Source of the DNA: Microbacterium oleivorans | Lineage (GTDB): Bacteria; Actinomycetota; Actinomycetes; Actinomycetales; Microbacteriaceae | DNA length: 64,000 bases | Reading direction: 5' to 3' | NCBI RefSeq assembly: GCF_001644225.1 | Contig: NZ_LSTV01000001.1 | Location: 1,118,005 to 1,182,004, forward strand | Shown here: positions 11,443 to 20,763 of the stretch, piece after piece | Numbering within the stretch: position 1 is the first letter of the stretch | How the letters are laid out: each line of letters begins with the position of its first letter | Made by a program: the position numbers and the translations under genes | Notes under the pieces: model-generated | Databases searched by the model: none | Told to the model about the DNA's origin: nothing | What the model saw: the letters and a program-made list of their open reading frames with translations, nothing else

Positions 11443-12372
11443 TCACGGCAGCAACGCGAGCTTGCCGCCCGGGTGCCCCTCCATGAGGAAGCGCGCCGCC
11501 TCGACCGCGTCGGCGAACGGGAAGGTGCGGGCGACCGGCACCTCGAGCAGTCCGCGCTGCGCGAGGTCGACGAGCTCGCCGCGGACGGCGTCTCGGAAGG
11601 CCGCGCTCGCGCGCAGCATGCCACCGATCGCGACGATGCCCTCGGACTCGAGGTCGCGACGGACGATCGTGATGATGCGGGTCCGGTCCTCGACGAGCGT
11701 GAGCGAGGCCTCAATCGCCTCGTCGGTCCCCACCCCGTCGAGCGACGCGACGAAGGAGGCGCCGGCCGCGGCATCCTTCGCCCGGTCGACGAGGCCCGGG
11801 CCGTACGCGATCGGGATGCCGCCGTAGCGCCGCACGACGTCGGCGTTCCGCTCGCTCGCCGTCCCGACCACGCGGACACCGCGGATCGCCGCCTGCTGCA
11901 GGAAGCTCACTCCGACCGCGCCGGAGGCGGCGTGGAACAGCACCGTGTCGCCGCTTCGCGCACCGCTCAGCTCGAGCAGCTCGGCGGCCGTCGCACCGGC
12001 CAGGAGCAGGTTCGCGGCTTCGGGATGCGTGAGGTTCGACGGCTTCGCGAAGACTTTCTCGGCGGGGACCGTCAGCTCGGTCGCGTACCCGCCGCTCACG
12101 CGGAACGCGAGCACCTCGTCGCCGACCGTCGCCGCGCCCGAGCCGATCCGCGTGTCGGCACCGAGCGCGGTGATCTCGCCGGACACCTCGTACCCGATCG
12201 GGAAGGGGAACGACGCGCCCGGACGAGTGGGGTACTTCACATCCGCGGGGTTCATCCCGGCGGCGTGGACCCGGATCGTCACCTCGCCGGGGCCCGGTGC
12301 CGGCACCTCGACCTCGCGGAGCTCCCACTGCGACAGACCCTCAGGCCCCGTCGCGAACCATGCCTGTGCCAT
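11443..12372 (-). CDS. NADP-dependent quinone oxidoreductase-like protein (zinc-less MDR family)
   Basis: A 309-residue medium-chain dehydrogenase/reductase. The N-terminal GroES-like domain contains VHAAGMNPADVK and the C-terminal Rossmann domain has the nucleotide-binding HAASGAVGVSFLQQAA. Zinc ligands are absent, as in the quinone oxidoreductase (QOR) branch, which reduces quinones or enones with NADPH. The ATG at 12372 has a strong GGAAGGAC ribosome-binding site. The physiological substrate is unknown. It follows era on the same strand but is separated by 38 bases. Confidence 0.9.
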   Translation of the reverse strand: MAQAWFATGPEGLSQWELREVEVPAPGPGEVTIRVHAAGMNPADVKYPTRPGASFPFPIGYEVSGEITALGADTRIGSGAATVGDEVLAFRVSGGYATELTVPAEKVFAKPSNLTHPEAANLLLAGATAAELLELSGARSGDTVLFHAASGAVGVSFLQQAAIRGVRVVGTASERNADVVRRYGGIPIAYGPGLVDRAKDAAAGASFVASLDGVGTDEAIEASLTLVEDRTRIITIVRRDLESEGIVAIGGMLRASAAFRDAVRGELVDLAQRGLLEVPVARTFPFADAVEAARFLMEGHPGGKLALLP

Positions 12373-12410
12373 GCCGTCGTCCTTCCGTGAGCTGCCGGCT
12401 CCGTCGCCGG

Positions 12411-13307
12411 TCAGAATCCGAGGCGCCCCAGTTGCTTGGGGTCGCGCTGCCACTCCTTGGCCACCCGGACGCGCAGCGACAGGAACACGCGGCCTCCGAC
12501 GAGCGGCTCGATGCCCGCTCGCGACCGCGCCCCGACGTCCTTCAGACGGGACCCGCCCCGGCCGATGATGATGGCCTTCTGACTGTCGCGCTCGACGACG
12601 ATGTTCGCGTACACGTCGGTCAGATCACTGTCCTCGCGCGCCCGGATGTCCTCGACCGTCACGGCGATGGAGTGGGGCAGCTCGTCGCGGACGCCGTCGA
12701 GCGCCGCCTCGCGGATGATCTCGGCGATCCGGTCCTCGACGCTCTCGTCGGTGACGACCCCCTCGGGGTAGAGCGCGGGGCCCTCGGGCATGAGCTTCAG
12801 CAGCTCGTCGGCGAGCACGTCGAGCTGGTCGTCGGTGACGGCCGAGAGCGGGATGACGGCGGCCCAGTCCTCGCGCAGCGCGTCGACCTCCATGAGGCGC
12901 TCGGTGATCTCCTCGCGGGTCGCGATGTCGACCTTCGTGACGATGGCCACCTTCTTCGCGCGACCGTATCCGTCGAGGGATGCCGCGATCCGCCGGTCGC
13001 CGGGTCCCACTTTCTCGGTGGCCGGCACGAGGAATCCGATGGCGTCGACGTCGCCGAGCACCTGCTCGACGAGGTCGTTGAGGCGCTGGCCCAGCAGCGT
13101 CCGCGGCTTGTGGATGCCGGGGGTGTCGACGATGACGAGCTGTCCGCTCGGGCGGTTCAGGATGCCGCGGATCGCCTTGCGGGTCGTCTGCGGCTTGTCG
13201 CTCGTGATCGCGACCTTCTCGCCGACGAGGGCGTTGGTCAGCGTCGACTTGCCCACGTTGGGGCGTCCGACGAACGTCACGAAACCGGAACGGTCGGTCA
13301 CGGTCAC
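12411..13307 (-). CDS. era: GTPase Era
   Basis: Essential GTPase that binds the 3' end of 16S rRNA and checks 30S maturation. 298 residues: G1 GRPNVGKST near residues 14-22, switch region DKPQTTR, G3 DTPGIHKP, G4 TKVD, and a C-terminal KH RNA-binding domain containing AIIIGRGGSRLKDVGARSR. The GTG start at 13307 overlaps the stop of the upstream CBS-domain gene by four bases (GTGA). It is the last gene of the long hrcA-to-era operon. Confidence 0.97.
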   Translation of the reverse strand: MTVTDRSGFVTFVGRPNVGKSTLTNALVGEKVAITSDKPQTTRKAIRGILNRPSGQLVIVDTPGIHKPRTLLGQRLNDLVEQVLGDVDAIGFLVPATEKVGPGDRRIAASLDGYGRAKKVAIVTKVDIATREEITERLMEVDALREDWAAVIPLSAVTDDQLDVLADELLKLMPEGPALYPEGVVTDESVEDRIAEIIREAALDGVRDELPHSIAVTVEDIRAREDSDLTDVYANIVVERDSQKAIIIGRGGSRLKDVGARSRAGIEPLVGGRVFLSLRVRVAKEWQRDPKQLGRLGF

Positions 13308-14626
13308 TCCGATCCCCGCGAGACGCGGATCTCTCCGGTGGTGGGTGCGAAGGCGCTCTCGGCGGCCTCCAGGCTCTCGGCGCGCTCGACGAACACGGTG
13401 GCGAGACCGCGGCCGCGACCGAGGGAGGTGCCGCCGGTCAGGATCAGGCCGCTGTGCTCGACGCGGGCGCCGGGCACCGGGACGCTGCCGAGCGCCTTGC
13501 CGAACAGGCCGCCGATCGAGTCGACGTCGTCGTCCTCGAGCTCGATGCCGAAGAGGTCGCCGACCTCGTCGAGCCCCAGGCGGGTGCTCACGCGGAAACG
13601 GCCGTCGCCGAGGTCCGTGACCTCGCTCGTGCGCAGGTCGTACTCGTCGGCGATCTCCCCGACGAGCTCCTCGATGAGGTCTTCGAGGGTCACGAGACCC
13701 GACACCCCGCCGTATTCGTCGACGACGAGGCAGACGTGCACGGCTTCGCGCTTCATCTGCTGCAGCAGCGTCTCGGCGCGCATCGACTCGGGCACGAAGA
13801 CCGCCGGCCGGGCGATCTGCGCGACCGGCACGCCGCGCCACGCGGTCTCGTCGCGGTAGGCGAACTGGACGAGGTCCTTCAGGTACACGACACCGGTGAT
13901 GTCGTCGGCCTCGCCGTCGGCGATCGGGATGCGCGAGACGCCCTTGTCGAGGAAGAGCGTCATCGCCTGCTGCGTCGTGGCCGCGGCATCCATCGTCACC
14001 ATGTCGGTGCGCGGCACCATGACGGCGCGCACGAACCGATCGGTGAAGTCGAACACGGAGTGGATCAGGTCGCGGTCGTCCGCCTCGATGAGGTCCTGCG
14101 ACGCGGCCTCGTCGACCATGCTGAGGAGCTGCTCCTCGGAGGCGAACGAAGCACCCCGGTGGATGCCGGGGGTCAGCCGGTCCCCTACGAGGACGAGGAG
14201 GTGCGCGAGGGGTCCGAGCACGATGCGCGCGCCGCGGATGAGCGGGGCGCAGAACCGCAGGAAGCCCTTGGCGTGCTGACGCCCGACGGCGCGCGGCGAG
14301 GCGCCGACGAGGACGAAGGAGGCGATCGTCATGAGGACGACGGCGGCGAGCATCGCCCACCAGATGTTGTCGAAGATCAGCGTGAACGCGACCGTCACGA
14401 GCACCGCGGCCGCCGTCTCGACGAGGATGCGGATGAACACGACCGCCGTGCGGTGGGCGTCGGGGTCGGCAGCGATCCGCCGCAGGGCCGTTCCCGAGCG
14501 CGCCTCGTCGGCGAGGTCGGCGAGGTCGGCGCGACCCGTCACGTCGAGCGCGGCCTCGAGCGAGGCCATCAGCCCGCCGAGCGCGACGAGCAGGCCCGCC
14601 GCGACGAGGAGGAGGATCTCGGTCAT
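13304..14626 (-). CDS. Hemolysin/CorC-family transporter with CNNM, CBS and CorC domains
   Basis: 440 residues: an N-terminal DUF21/CNNM transmembrane domain with about four segments (from MTEILLLVAAGLLVALGG), a pair of CBS domains (from about residue 205, with VMVPRTDMVTMD and VDEYGGVSGLVTLEDLIEELVGEI) and a C-terminal CorC_HlyC domain. Relatives export Mg2+ or Co2+ or act in ion homeostasis; the name hemolysin is historical. It overlaps ybeY and era by four bases each (ATGA and GTGA). The ybeY-corC-era order is widely conserved in actinobacteria. Confidence 0.94.
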   Translation of the reverse strand: MTEILLLVAAGLLVALGGLMASLEAALDVTGRADLADLADEARSGTALRRIAADPDAHRTAVVFIRILVETAAAVLVTVAFTLIFDNIWWAMLAAVVLMTIASFVLVGASPRAVGRQHAKGFLRFCAPLIRGARIVLGPLAHLLVLVGDRLTPGIHRGASFASEEQLLSMVDEAASQDLIEADDRDLIHSVFDFTDRFVRAVMVPRTDMVTMDAAATTQQAMTLFLDKGVSRIPIADGEADDITGVVYLKDLVQFAYRDETAWRGVPVAQIARPAVFVPESMRAETLLQQMKREAVHVCLVVDEYGGVSGLVTLEDLIEELVGEIADEYDLRTSEVTDLGDGRFRVSTRLGLDEVGDLFGIELEDDDVDSIGGLFGKALGSVPVPGARVEHSGLILTGGTSLGRGRGLATVFVERAESLEAAESAFAPTTGEIRVSRGSE

Positions 14627-15090
14627 GCGCGCCGGCGGCGCTCGCTCGAGTGGAACGCGCCGATGAGCTCCTTCTGGAGTCCGAACATCTCGCGCTCCTC
14701 CTCGGGCTCGGCGTGGTCGAAGCCGAGCAAATGGAGCAGTCCGTGGGTCGTCAGGAGGATGAGCTCGTCCATCGTGGAGTGCTTCGCCGCCTGCGCCTGG
14801 GTCTCGGCGACCTGCGGGCACAGCACGATGTCGCCGAGGAGCCCGGGAGGAGTGGGCGCCTCCTCGGTCCCGGGGCGCAGCTCGTCCATGGGGAAGCTCA
14901 GCACGTCGGTCGGACCGGGCTCGTCCATCCACTGCACGTGCAGCGCCTCCATCGCACCCTCGTCGACGAGGAGGATCGCGACGTCCGCGTCGGGGCTGAC
15001 GTGCAGTTCGGCGAAGTTGTGCTCGGTGAGGCGTAGCAGGACGGTCTCGTCGACCTCCACACCGGACTCGTTGGTGATCTCGATGGTCAT
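14623..15090 (-). CDS. ybeY: Endoribonuclease YbeY
   Basis: Metal-dependent RNase for 16S rRNA 3'-end maturation and ribosome quality control. 155 residues, with the zinc motif H116-x3-H120-x5-H126 in HGLLHLLGFDH and the preceding TDVLSFPMDE segment. The 3' end overlaps the corC ATG by four bases and the 5' end overlaps the phoH stop by four bases, so it is embedded in the operon. Its partner era is two genes downstream. Confidence 0.96.
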   Translation of the reverse strand: MTIEITNESGVEVDETVLLRLTEHNFAELHVSPDADVAILLVDEGAMEALHVQWMDEPGPTDVLSFPMDELRPGTEEAPTPPGLLGDIVLCPQVAETQAQAAKHSTMDELILLTTHGLLHLLGFDHAEPEEEREMFGLQKELIGAFHSSERRRRA

Positions 15091-16169
15091 GATCGTCCTC
15101 GTTTGGGCTGTCGGTCGCGGGGTCCGGCGGGCCGCAGGCCCGCGCGGCGCTCGGCGCGGTTCGCGAACTCGCTCGCCTCGTCGCGCTCACGGCGTGCGGC
15201 GAGCTTCTCCTCGTCGTACGCGCTGTAGGCGTCGACGATGCGGCCCACCAGGGTGTGGCGCACGACGTCGTCGCTCGTCAGGCGCGCGAAGTGGATGTCG
15301 TCGATGTCCTTGAGCACCCGCGTGACGAGCCGGAGGCCCGACGCGCCCTGCGGCAGGTCGACCTGCGTGATGTCGCCCGTGACGACCATTCGCGTGCCGA
15401 ACCCGAGACGGGTGAGGAACATCTTCATCTGCTCGGGCGTCGTGTTCTGCGCCTCGTCGAGGACGACGAAGGAGTCGTTCAGGGTGCGCCCGCGCATGTA
15501 GGCGAGGGGGGCGACCTCGATCGTTCCCGACGCCATGAGCTTCGGGACGAGCTCGGGGTCCATCATCTCGTTCAACGCGTCGTAGAGCGGCCGCAGGTAC
15601 GGGTCGATCTTGTCGGTCAGCGTGCCCGGCAGGAATCCGAGGCGCTCCCCCGCCTCGACGGCGGGACGGGTCAGGATGATGCGGCTGACCTCCTTGCGCT
15701 GCAGCGCCTGGACGGCCTTGGCCATCGCGAGGTAGGTCTTACCGGTGCCGGCGGGGCCGATGCCGAAGACGATCGTGTTCTCCTCGATCGCGTCGACGTA
15801 CTCCTTCTGGCCGAGCGTCTTCGGACGGATGACCTTGCCGCGCGAGGAGAGGATTGCTTCGCCGAGGACCTCGGAGGGACGCATCCCGCCGTTGTCCCGC
15901 AGGATGCGGCTCGACTGGGTGACGTCGCTCGGGTCGAGGCCTTGCCCCGCCCGCGCCATGCCGATGAGCTCGTCGACGAGTTCGCGGGCGCGCGCCACGG
16001 CGTCGCCCTCGCCGGTGAGCGTGATCTCGTTGCCGCGGACGTGCACTTGCACGTCGGGGTGTTCGCGTTCGACGGTGCGCAGCAGGCGGTCCTGAGGACC
16101 CAGCAGCTGCACCATCGCGACGCCGTCCGCGTAGATGCGGTCGACGGTGGGTTCGGTGCTGTCAGCCAC
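15087..16169 (-). CDS. phoH: PhoH-like ATPase
   Basis: 360-residue RNA-associated ATPase of the PhoH family. Walker A GIGPAGTGKT is at residues 136-145 and Walker B-like VVLDEAQN follows; a KH-like N-terminal segment precedes them. Next to ybeY and era it probably takes part in RNA processing or ribosome assembly, as suggested by this conserved neighbourhood. The GTG start at 16169 overlaps the end of the HIT gene by eight bases. The C terminus is rich in Arg and Glu. Confidence 0.95.
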   Translation of the reverse strand: MADSTEPTVDRIYADGVAMVQLLGPQDRLLRTVEREHPDVQVHVRGNEITLTGEGDAVARARELVDELIGMARAGQGLDPSDVTQSSRILRDNGGMRPSEVLGEAILSSRGKVIRPKTLGQKEYVDAIEENTIVFGIGPAGTGKTYLAMAKAVQALQRKEVSRIILTRPAVEAGERLGFLPGTLTDKIDPYLRPLYDALNEMMDPELVPKLMASGTIEVAPLAYMRGRTLNDSFVVLDEAQNTTPEQMKMFLTRLGFGTRMVVTGDITQVDLPQGASGLRLVTRVLKDIDDIHFARLTSDDVVRHTLVGRIVDAYSAYDEEKLAARRERDEASEFANRAERRAGLRPAGPRDRQPKRGRS

Positions 16170-16509
16170 CGAGGCTCCCTTCGCTGAGCCCGCCGCCCAG
16201 CACGTGGGCGTGGACGTGGAAGACGGTCTGACCGGCGCCGGGGCCGGTGTTGAAGATCAGGCGGAAGTCGCCGTCGGCGTGCTCGGCGGCCAGGCTGTTC
16301 GCGAGCCCCACCAGCTCGGCGAGCAGGGCGGGGTCGCCCGCGGCGAGCTCGACGACGTCGCGGTACTGCTCGCTCTTGGGGATCACGAGCAGGTGCACGG
16401 GAGCCTGCGGGGCGATGTCTCGGATCGCGAACGCGTTCTCGGTCTCCGCGATGATCTCGGAGGGGATCTCACCCCGGAGGATGCGGGTGAACACCGACGA
16501 CTCGCTCAT
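16162..16509 (-). CDS. HIT-family nucleotide hydrolase (HINT-like)
   Basis: 115 residues of the histidine-triad superfamily, with H98-V-H100-A-H102 (FHVHAHVLGGG) as the active-site triad. HINT proteins hydrolyse AMP-lysine or aminoacyl-adenylate-type phosphoramidates. The ATG at 16509 follows rsmE by 44 bases, and the 3' end overlaps phoH. It is part of the hrcA-to-era operon. Confidence 0.95.
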   Translation of the reverse strand: MSESSVFTRILRGEIPSEIIAETENAFAIRDIAPQAPVHLLVIPKSEQYRDVVELAAGDPALLAELVGLANSLAAEHADGDFRLIFNTGPGAGQTVFHVHAHVLGGGLSEGSLGG

Positions 16510-16553
16510 CCCCCCAGTCTAGTCAGCGGCTCCCGGCGTTGGCCGGTGCCGAC

Positions 16554-17291
16554 TCACCAGCGGCCGAGCGCCCGGTTGACCAGCGCGAGCGCTGCGGGAC
16601 CGGCGGTCGAGGTTCGCAGGACCGTGTCGCCGAGCCGCACGAGGGTCGCGCCGGCGGCCTGCAGCGCGTCGAGCTCGTCGGGCGAGATCCCGCCCTCCGG
16701 ACCGACGACGAGCAGCACGTCGCGGGTGTCGGCGGCGTCGAGGTCGACCCCCGAGAGCGGAGCGGATGCCGTGGGTTCGAGCACCAGCATCCGTGCCGAC
16801 TCCGCGTGCGCAGCGAGCTGCCGCGTCGTGACCGGGTCGGCCACCTCGGGCAGCCAGGCACGGTGGGCCTGCTTGGCCGCCTCGCGCGCGATCGACTCCC
16901 AGCGCGCGACGCCCTTGGCGACCTTCGCGCCGTCCCACCGCGAGACGGACCGGGCGGCCTGCCACGGGAGGATCGCGTCGACGCCGAGTTCGGTCGCGGC
17001 CTGCACCGCGAGCTCGTCGCGATCGCCCTTCGCGAGCGCCTGCACGAGCACCGTGCGCGGCGACGGCGCCGGGTGCTCCCGCCGCTCGACGACCTCGACG
17101 ACGACCTCCTTCGGTGCGACCGAGGCGACGGCGCCGGTGAGCCAGAGGCCACGGCCGTCGCCCACGGTCACCCCCTCCCCGACCCGGATGCGGCGCACGG
17201 CGGCCGCGTGGTGCGCTTCGGACCCCGTCAGCCGGACGACGTCGCCCGGGCGGGCGCCACCGGCATCCTCGATCAGGAAGTGCAGGGCCAC
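16554..17291 (-). CDS. rsmE: 16S rRNA (uracil-1498-N3)-methyltransferase
   Basis: SPOUT-class methyltransferase modifying U1498 of 16S rRNA. 245 residues: N-terminal PUA-like segment (MALHFLIEDAGGARPGDVVRLTGSEAHH) and a C-terminal knotted SAM domain with LLVVGPEGGISPDEL and VRLGDTVLRTSTAGPAAL, both diagnostic. The GTG start lies two bases after the dnaJ stop. Its link with dnaJ is widespread in bacteria. Confidence 0.96.
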   Translation of the reverse strand: MALHFLIEDAGGARPGDVVRLTGSEAHHAAAVRRIRVGEGVTVGDGRGLWLTGAVASVAPKEVVVEVVERREHPAPSPRTVLVQALAKGDRDELAVQAATELGVDAILPWQAARSVSRWDGAKVAKGVARWESIAREAAKQAHRAWLPEVADPVTTRQLAAHAESARMLVLEPTASAPLSGVDLDAADTRDVLLVVGPEGGISPDELDALQAAGATLVRLGDTVLRTSTAGPAALALVNRALGRW

Positions 17292-17293
17292 GG

Positions 17294-18409
17294 TCAGCGC
17301 TTGAACTTGCCGCGGAGCTTGGAGAACAGGCCCGGGTGGAACTCGGCGAGGTGCGGCGGCGCGGGGCGCGTGCGCTTGGCGAGCTCCTGCACGAGGGCCC
17401 GCGACTTGGGATCGAGGTGCGACGGGGTGACCACCTGCACGGCGACGCGGAGGTCGCCGCGCTGCTCGCCGCGGAGCGGGGTGATGCCGCGCCCGCGGAT
17501 GGTCAGCTCGTCGCCCGCCTGGACACCCTGGCGGATCTCGAGGTCGACGGGGCCGTCGAGCGAGTCGATCGTGACGCTCGTGCCGAGGATCGCGTCGATC
17601 ATCGACACCTCGAGGGTCGCGAGCAGATCGTCGCCGTCACGGCTGAAGACGTCGTGCGGCGCGACCGTCACCTCGAGGTACAGGTCGCCGTTGGGCCCGC
17701 CCGCGGGGCCGACCTCGCCCGATCCGGGCAGCTGCAGACGCAGTCCCGTCTCGACGCCGGCGGGGATGTCGATCGACACGGTGCGGCGCGCGCGGACGCG
17801 GCCCTGGCCCTGGCACGTGGAGCACGGGTACGGGATGGTCGTGCCGTAGCCCTGGCACGTCGTGCAGGGCTGCGAGGTGACGACGTTGCCGAGCAGGCTC
17901 CGCACGGTCCGCTGGATCTGCCCCGAGCCGTGGCAGATGTCGCAGGTCACCGGCTGGGTGCCGGGCTGGCAGCACGAGCCCTGGCAGGTCTCGCACAGCA
18001 CCGCCGTGTCGACCTCGATGTCGCGGTGCACGCCGAAGACGACGTCGCCGAGGGTCAGGTCGACGCGCACAAGGGCGTCCTGGCCCCGCTCGCGACGCGA
18101 GCGCGGGCGTCCGGCACGCGTGCCCCCGCCGCCTCCGCCGAAGAACGTCTCGAAGATGTCGCTGAAGCCGCCGAAGCCGGCACCGGCACCGCCGAACGCG
18201 CCGGCGTCACCGCCGAGGTCGTACCGCTGGCGCTGGTCGGGGTCGCTCAGCACGTCGTACGCGTGCGTCACGAGCTTGAAGCGCTCCGCCGCATCCTCTC
18301 CCGGGTTCACATCGGGGTGGAGCTGTCGCGCCAGTCGGCGGTACGCCTTCTTGATCTCCTCGGGGCTCGCGTCGCGCGCGACACCCAGGACCTCGTAGTG
18401 GTCAGCCAC
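17294..18409 (-). CDS. dnaJ: Chaperone protein DnaJ (DnaJ2-type)
   Basis: Hsp40 co-chaperone of DnaK. 371 residues: J domain with HPD in [11 protein letters not shown], a Gly/Phe-rich linker (from about residue 75), four Cys-rich repeats, and the C-terminal substrate-binding domains. The first repeat is CETCQGSCC rather than CxxCxGxG; the other three ([24 protein letters not shown]) are regular. The start is taken at GTG 18409 (VADHYEVLG) because GGAGAGG sits five bases upstream; a GTG at 18415 would lie too close to that site. It is directly downstream of hrcA. Confidence 0.96.
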   Translation of the reverse strand: MADHYEVLGVARDASPEEIKKAYRRLARQLHPDVNPGEDAAERFKLVTHAYDVLSDPDQRQRYDLGGDAGAFGGAGAGFGGFSDIFETFFGGGGGGTRAGRPRSRRERGQDALVRVDLTLGDVVFGVHRDIEVDTAVLCETCQGSCCQPGTQPVTCDICHGSGQIQRTVRSLLGNVVTSQPCTTCQGYGTTIPYPCSTCQGQGRVRARRTVSIDIPAGVETGLRLQLPGSGEVGPAGGPNGDLYLEVTVAPHDVFSRDGDDLLATLEVSMIDAILGTSVTIDSLDGPVDLEIRQGVQAGDELTIRGRGITPLRGEQRGDLRVAVQVVTPSHLDPKSRALVQELAKRTRPAPPHLAEFHPGLFSKLRGKFKR

Positions 18410-18440
18410 AATCACCTCTCCGGCCCGGGGGCCGATTCGT

Positions 18441-19475
18441 TCAGCGCGACTTCTCGTCTTCTTCGAGCAGACGCGTCAGATAGTGCGCGACGGCACGGAC
18501 CGCCGCGAGATTGGTGGGGTAGTCCATGCGGGTCGGGCCCAGCACGCCCACGCGCGCCTGCGAGCCGCCGGCGTCGTAGTCCCCCGCGACGACGGATGCC
18601 TCGGCGAGCCCGAACGGCTCGTTCTCGCGGCCGATGCTGGTCGCCAGTCCCCGGTCGTCCGCGACCATCTCCCCCATGAGGCGCAGGAGCGTCACCTGCT
18701 CCTCGATCGCCTCGAGCAGCGGGTAGATGCTGCCCCGGAAGTCGGCCTCGCGGCGGGCGAGGGTCGCGGACCCGGCCATGACCATGCGGTCCGAGCGGAA
18801 CTCGTCGAGTTCCTCGCCGATCGCGCGCAGGACGATGCGCCGGTTCTCCTCGCGGGGCGCCGGAGCCTCCTCCTCGAGGATGCGGGCGATCGCCGCGGCA
18901 CCGTCGCGGACGCTCTTGCCGGTCAGCAGCGCGGCCATCGCGAGCTTGAGCTGCTGCGCCTCCTCGGCGGACGGCTCGGTCGCGAGGAACGCGACCCGCT
19001 GCGAGACCCGGCCGGTGTCGGTCACGACGATGATGACGACGCGGGTGCCGCCGAGGTGGACGACCTCGACGTGCGAGACGTTCGCCCGGGCGAACGACGG
19101 GTACTGCACGATCGCGACCTGTCCGGTGAGGCGGGTGAGCGTGCGGACCGTGCGGACGAGCAGGTCGTCGAGGTCGCCGGTGTCCTCCAGGAAGGCGCCG
19201 ATCGCGGAGCGCTGCGCGGAGGTCAGCGGACGTACGTCGGCGAGATGGTCGACGAAGACCCGGTACCCCTTGTCGGTGGGCACGCGACCCGACGACGTGT
19301 GCGGCGCGATGATGAGTTCCTCGTCCTCGAGGAGGGCCATGTCGTTGCGGATCGTGGCGGCGGACACACCGAACTGGTGGCGGTCGACGATCGCCTTGCT
19401 GCCGACGGGTTCCCGCGTGTCCACGTAGTCCTGGACGATCGCGCGCAACACCTGCAGACCGCGTTCCGAGACCAT
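18441..19475 (-). CDS. hrcA: Heat-inducible transcription repressor HrcA
   Basis: Repressor of class I heat-shock genes that binds CIRCE. 344 residues: N-terminal winged helix ([32 protein letters not shown]), then the GAF-like HrcA domain. The ATG at 19475 has GGAGGAGG upstream; an adjacent ATG at 19478 would be too close to it. A CIRCE element lies between promoter and start, so the gene represses itself and, with it, the whole downstream run to era. Confidence 0.97.
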   Translation of the reverse strand: MVSERGLQVLRAIVQDYVDTREPVGSKAIVDRHQFGVSAATIRNDMALLEDEELIIAPHTSSGRVPTDKGYRVFVDHLADVRPLTSAQRSAIGAFLEDTGDLDDLLVRTVRTLTRLTGQVAIVQYPSFARANVSHVEVVHLGGTRVVIIVVTDTGRVSQRVAFLATEPSAEEAQQLKLAMAALLTGKSVRDGAAAIARILEEEAPAPREENRRIVLRAIGEELDEFRSDRMVMAGSATLARREADFRGSIYPLLEAIEEQVTLLRLMGEMVADDRGLATSIGRENEPFGLAEASVVAGDYDAGGSQARVGVLGPTRMDYPTNLAAVRAVAHYLTRLLEEDEKSR

Positions 19476-19488
19476 CATCCCTCCTCCG

Positions 19489-19515
19489 CTGGCACTCTCG
19501 ATCTTGGAGTGCCAA
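19489..19515 (-). promoter_or_regulatory. CIRCE operator
   Basis: Inverted repeat TTGGCACTC-N9-GAGTGCCAG on the minus strand. It differs from the TTAGCACTC-N9-GAGTGCTAA consensus at the outer positions but keeps the nine-base spacer and the GCACTC core. It lies just upstream of hrcA. Confidence 0.93.
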
Positions 19516-19520
19516 TTCTA
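19515..19520 (-). promoter_or_regulatory. -10 element of the hrcA operon
   Basis: TAGAAT on the minus strand abuts and overlaps the edge of the CIRCE repeat, so HrcA bound there would block RNA polymerase. Confidence 0.6.
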
Positions 19521-19545
19521 CCGCGCGCGGAGCGATCCGCTCGGA

Positions 19546-20763
19546 TCACTCGGTGAGCGCCCGCACGACGGCGTCGGCCAGAAGCCGTCCGCGGCGGGTC
19601 AGCACGATCGTGCCGTGGACCGCCGCCGCGCCGTCGACGAGCCCGTCGGCGATGAGGGATGCCACGTTCCGCCGCCCGGCGACCGTCGCTTCGTCCACGG
19701 CCACGCCGTCGACGATGCGCGAGCGCAGCAGGATGTCCTCGAGACGGCGGGCCTCGGCATCCGGTCGCTCCCGTCCGGCCGCCGGCGACTGTCCCGCCGC
19801 GAGGCGCTGCGCGTACGCCGCGGGGTGCTTCACGTTCCACCACCGGAGTCCGCCGATGTGGCTGTGGGCGCCCGGTCCGTACCCCCACCAATCCTGGCCG
19901 CGCCAGTACGACAGGTTGTGGCGCGACCGCTGCGCGTGGCTCATCGCCCAGTTCGAGACCTCGTACCACCCGTATCCCGCCGCGGCGAGCAGTTCGTCGG
20001 CCAGCTCGTACATGTCGGCCTGCAGATCGTCATCGGGAGCGGGCACCTCGCCGCGGCGGATCTGCCGCTCGAGTTTCGTGCCGTCCTCGACGATGAGCGC
20101 GTAGGCCGAGACGTGATCGGGTGCGAGGGCCGTCGCCGTCTCGAGCGAGGTCCGCCAGTCCTCCAGCGACTCCCCGGGAGCGCCGTAGATGAGGTCGAGG
20201 CTGACCGCCAGCCCCGCGTTCCGTGCCGCGGCGACCGCGGTGGTGATGTTCGCGGGGTCGTGGGTGCGGTCGAGGGCGGCGAGGACGTGCGGGACAGCCG
20301 ACTGCATGCCGATCGACAGGCGTGTCACACCGGCGTCCGCGAGAGTCTCGGCGACGGCGTCCGTCATCGTGTCGGGGTTCGCCTCGACCGTCACCTCGGC
20401 ACCGTCCGCCAGCCCGAAGGCCTCCCGGACGCCGTCGAGCATGCGTGCCAGGTCGCCGGGCGGCAGGAGCGTCGGGGTGCCGCCGCCGAAGAACACCGTC
20501 TGCGCAGGGCGGAGCGGTCCGCGTTCGGCCAGCACCCGCCGGGAGATCGCGATCTCGCGCAGGACCTCGTCGGCGTACGCGTCCTGCCGGGCGCCGCGCA
20601 GTTCGGTCGCCGTGTAGGTGTTGAAGTCGCAGTAGCCGCAACGGACGCGGCAGAACGGGACGTGCAGATAGACGCCGAAGTCGACGTCGTCCGACACGCG
20701 CACGTCGGCGGGCAGTGCGCCGTCGAGAGGAGCGGGATCGCCGAGGGGAAGGGCTGAGCCCAT
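19546..20763 (-). CDS. hemW: Radical SAM protein HemW (heme chaperone family)
   Basis: 405 residues with the radical SAM cluster motif C38-x3-C42-x2-C45 (CRVRCGYC) and the HemN/HemW hallmarks FFGGGTPTLL, EANPDTMT and SIGMQS. Unlike HemN it lacks the N-terminal extension with the extra residues needed for coproporphyrinogen oxidation, so a heme-carrying or insertion role is more likely. The ATG at 20763 overlaps the DUF1990 stop by one base (TGATG). Its neighbour lepA is a conserved association in many bacteria. Confidence 0.94.
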   Translation of the reverse strand: MGSALPLGDPAPLDGALPADVRVSDDVDFGVYLHVPFCRVRCGYCDFNTYTATELRGARQDAYADEVLREIAISRRVLAERGPLRPAQTVFFGGGTPTLLPPGDLARMLDGVREAFGLADGAEVTVEANPDTMTDAVAETLADAGVTRLSIGMQSAVPHVLAALDRTHDPANITTAVAAARNAGLAVSLDLIYGAPGESLEDWRTSLETATALAPDHVSAYALIVEDGTKLERQIRRGEVPAPDDDLQADMYELADELLAAAGYGWYEVSNWAMSHAQRSRHNLSYWRGQDWWGYGPGAHSHIGGLRWWNVKHPAAYAQRLAAGQSPAAGRERPDAEARRLEDILLRSRIVDGVAVDEATVAGRRNVASLIADGLVDGAAAVHGTIVLTRRGRLLADAVVRALTE

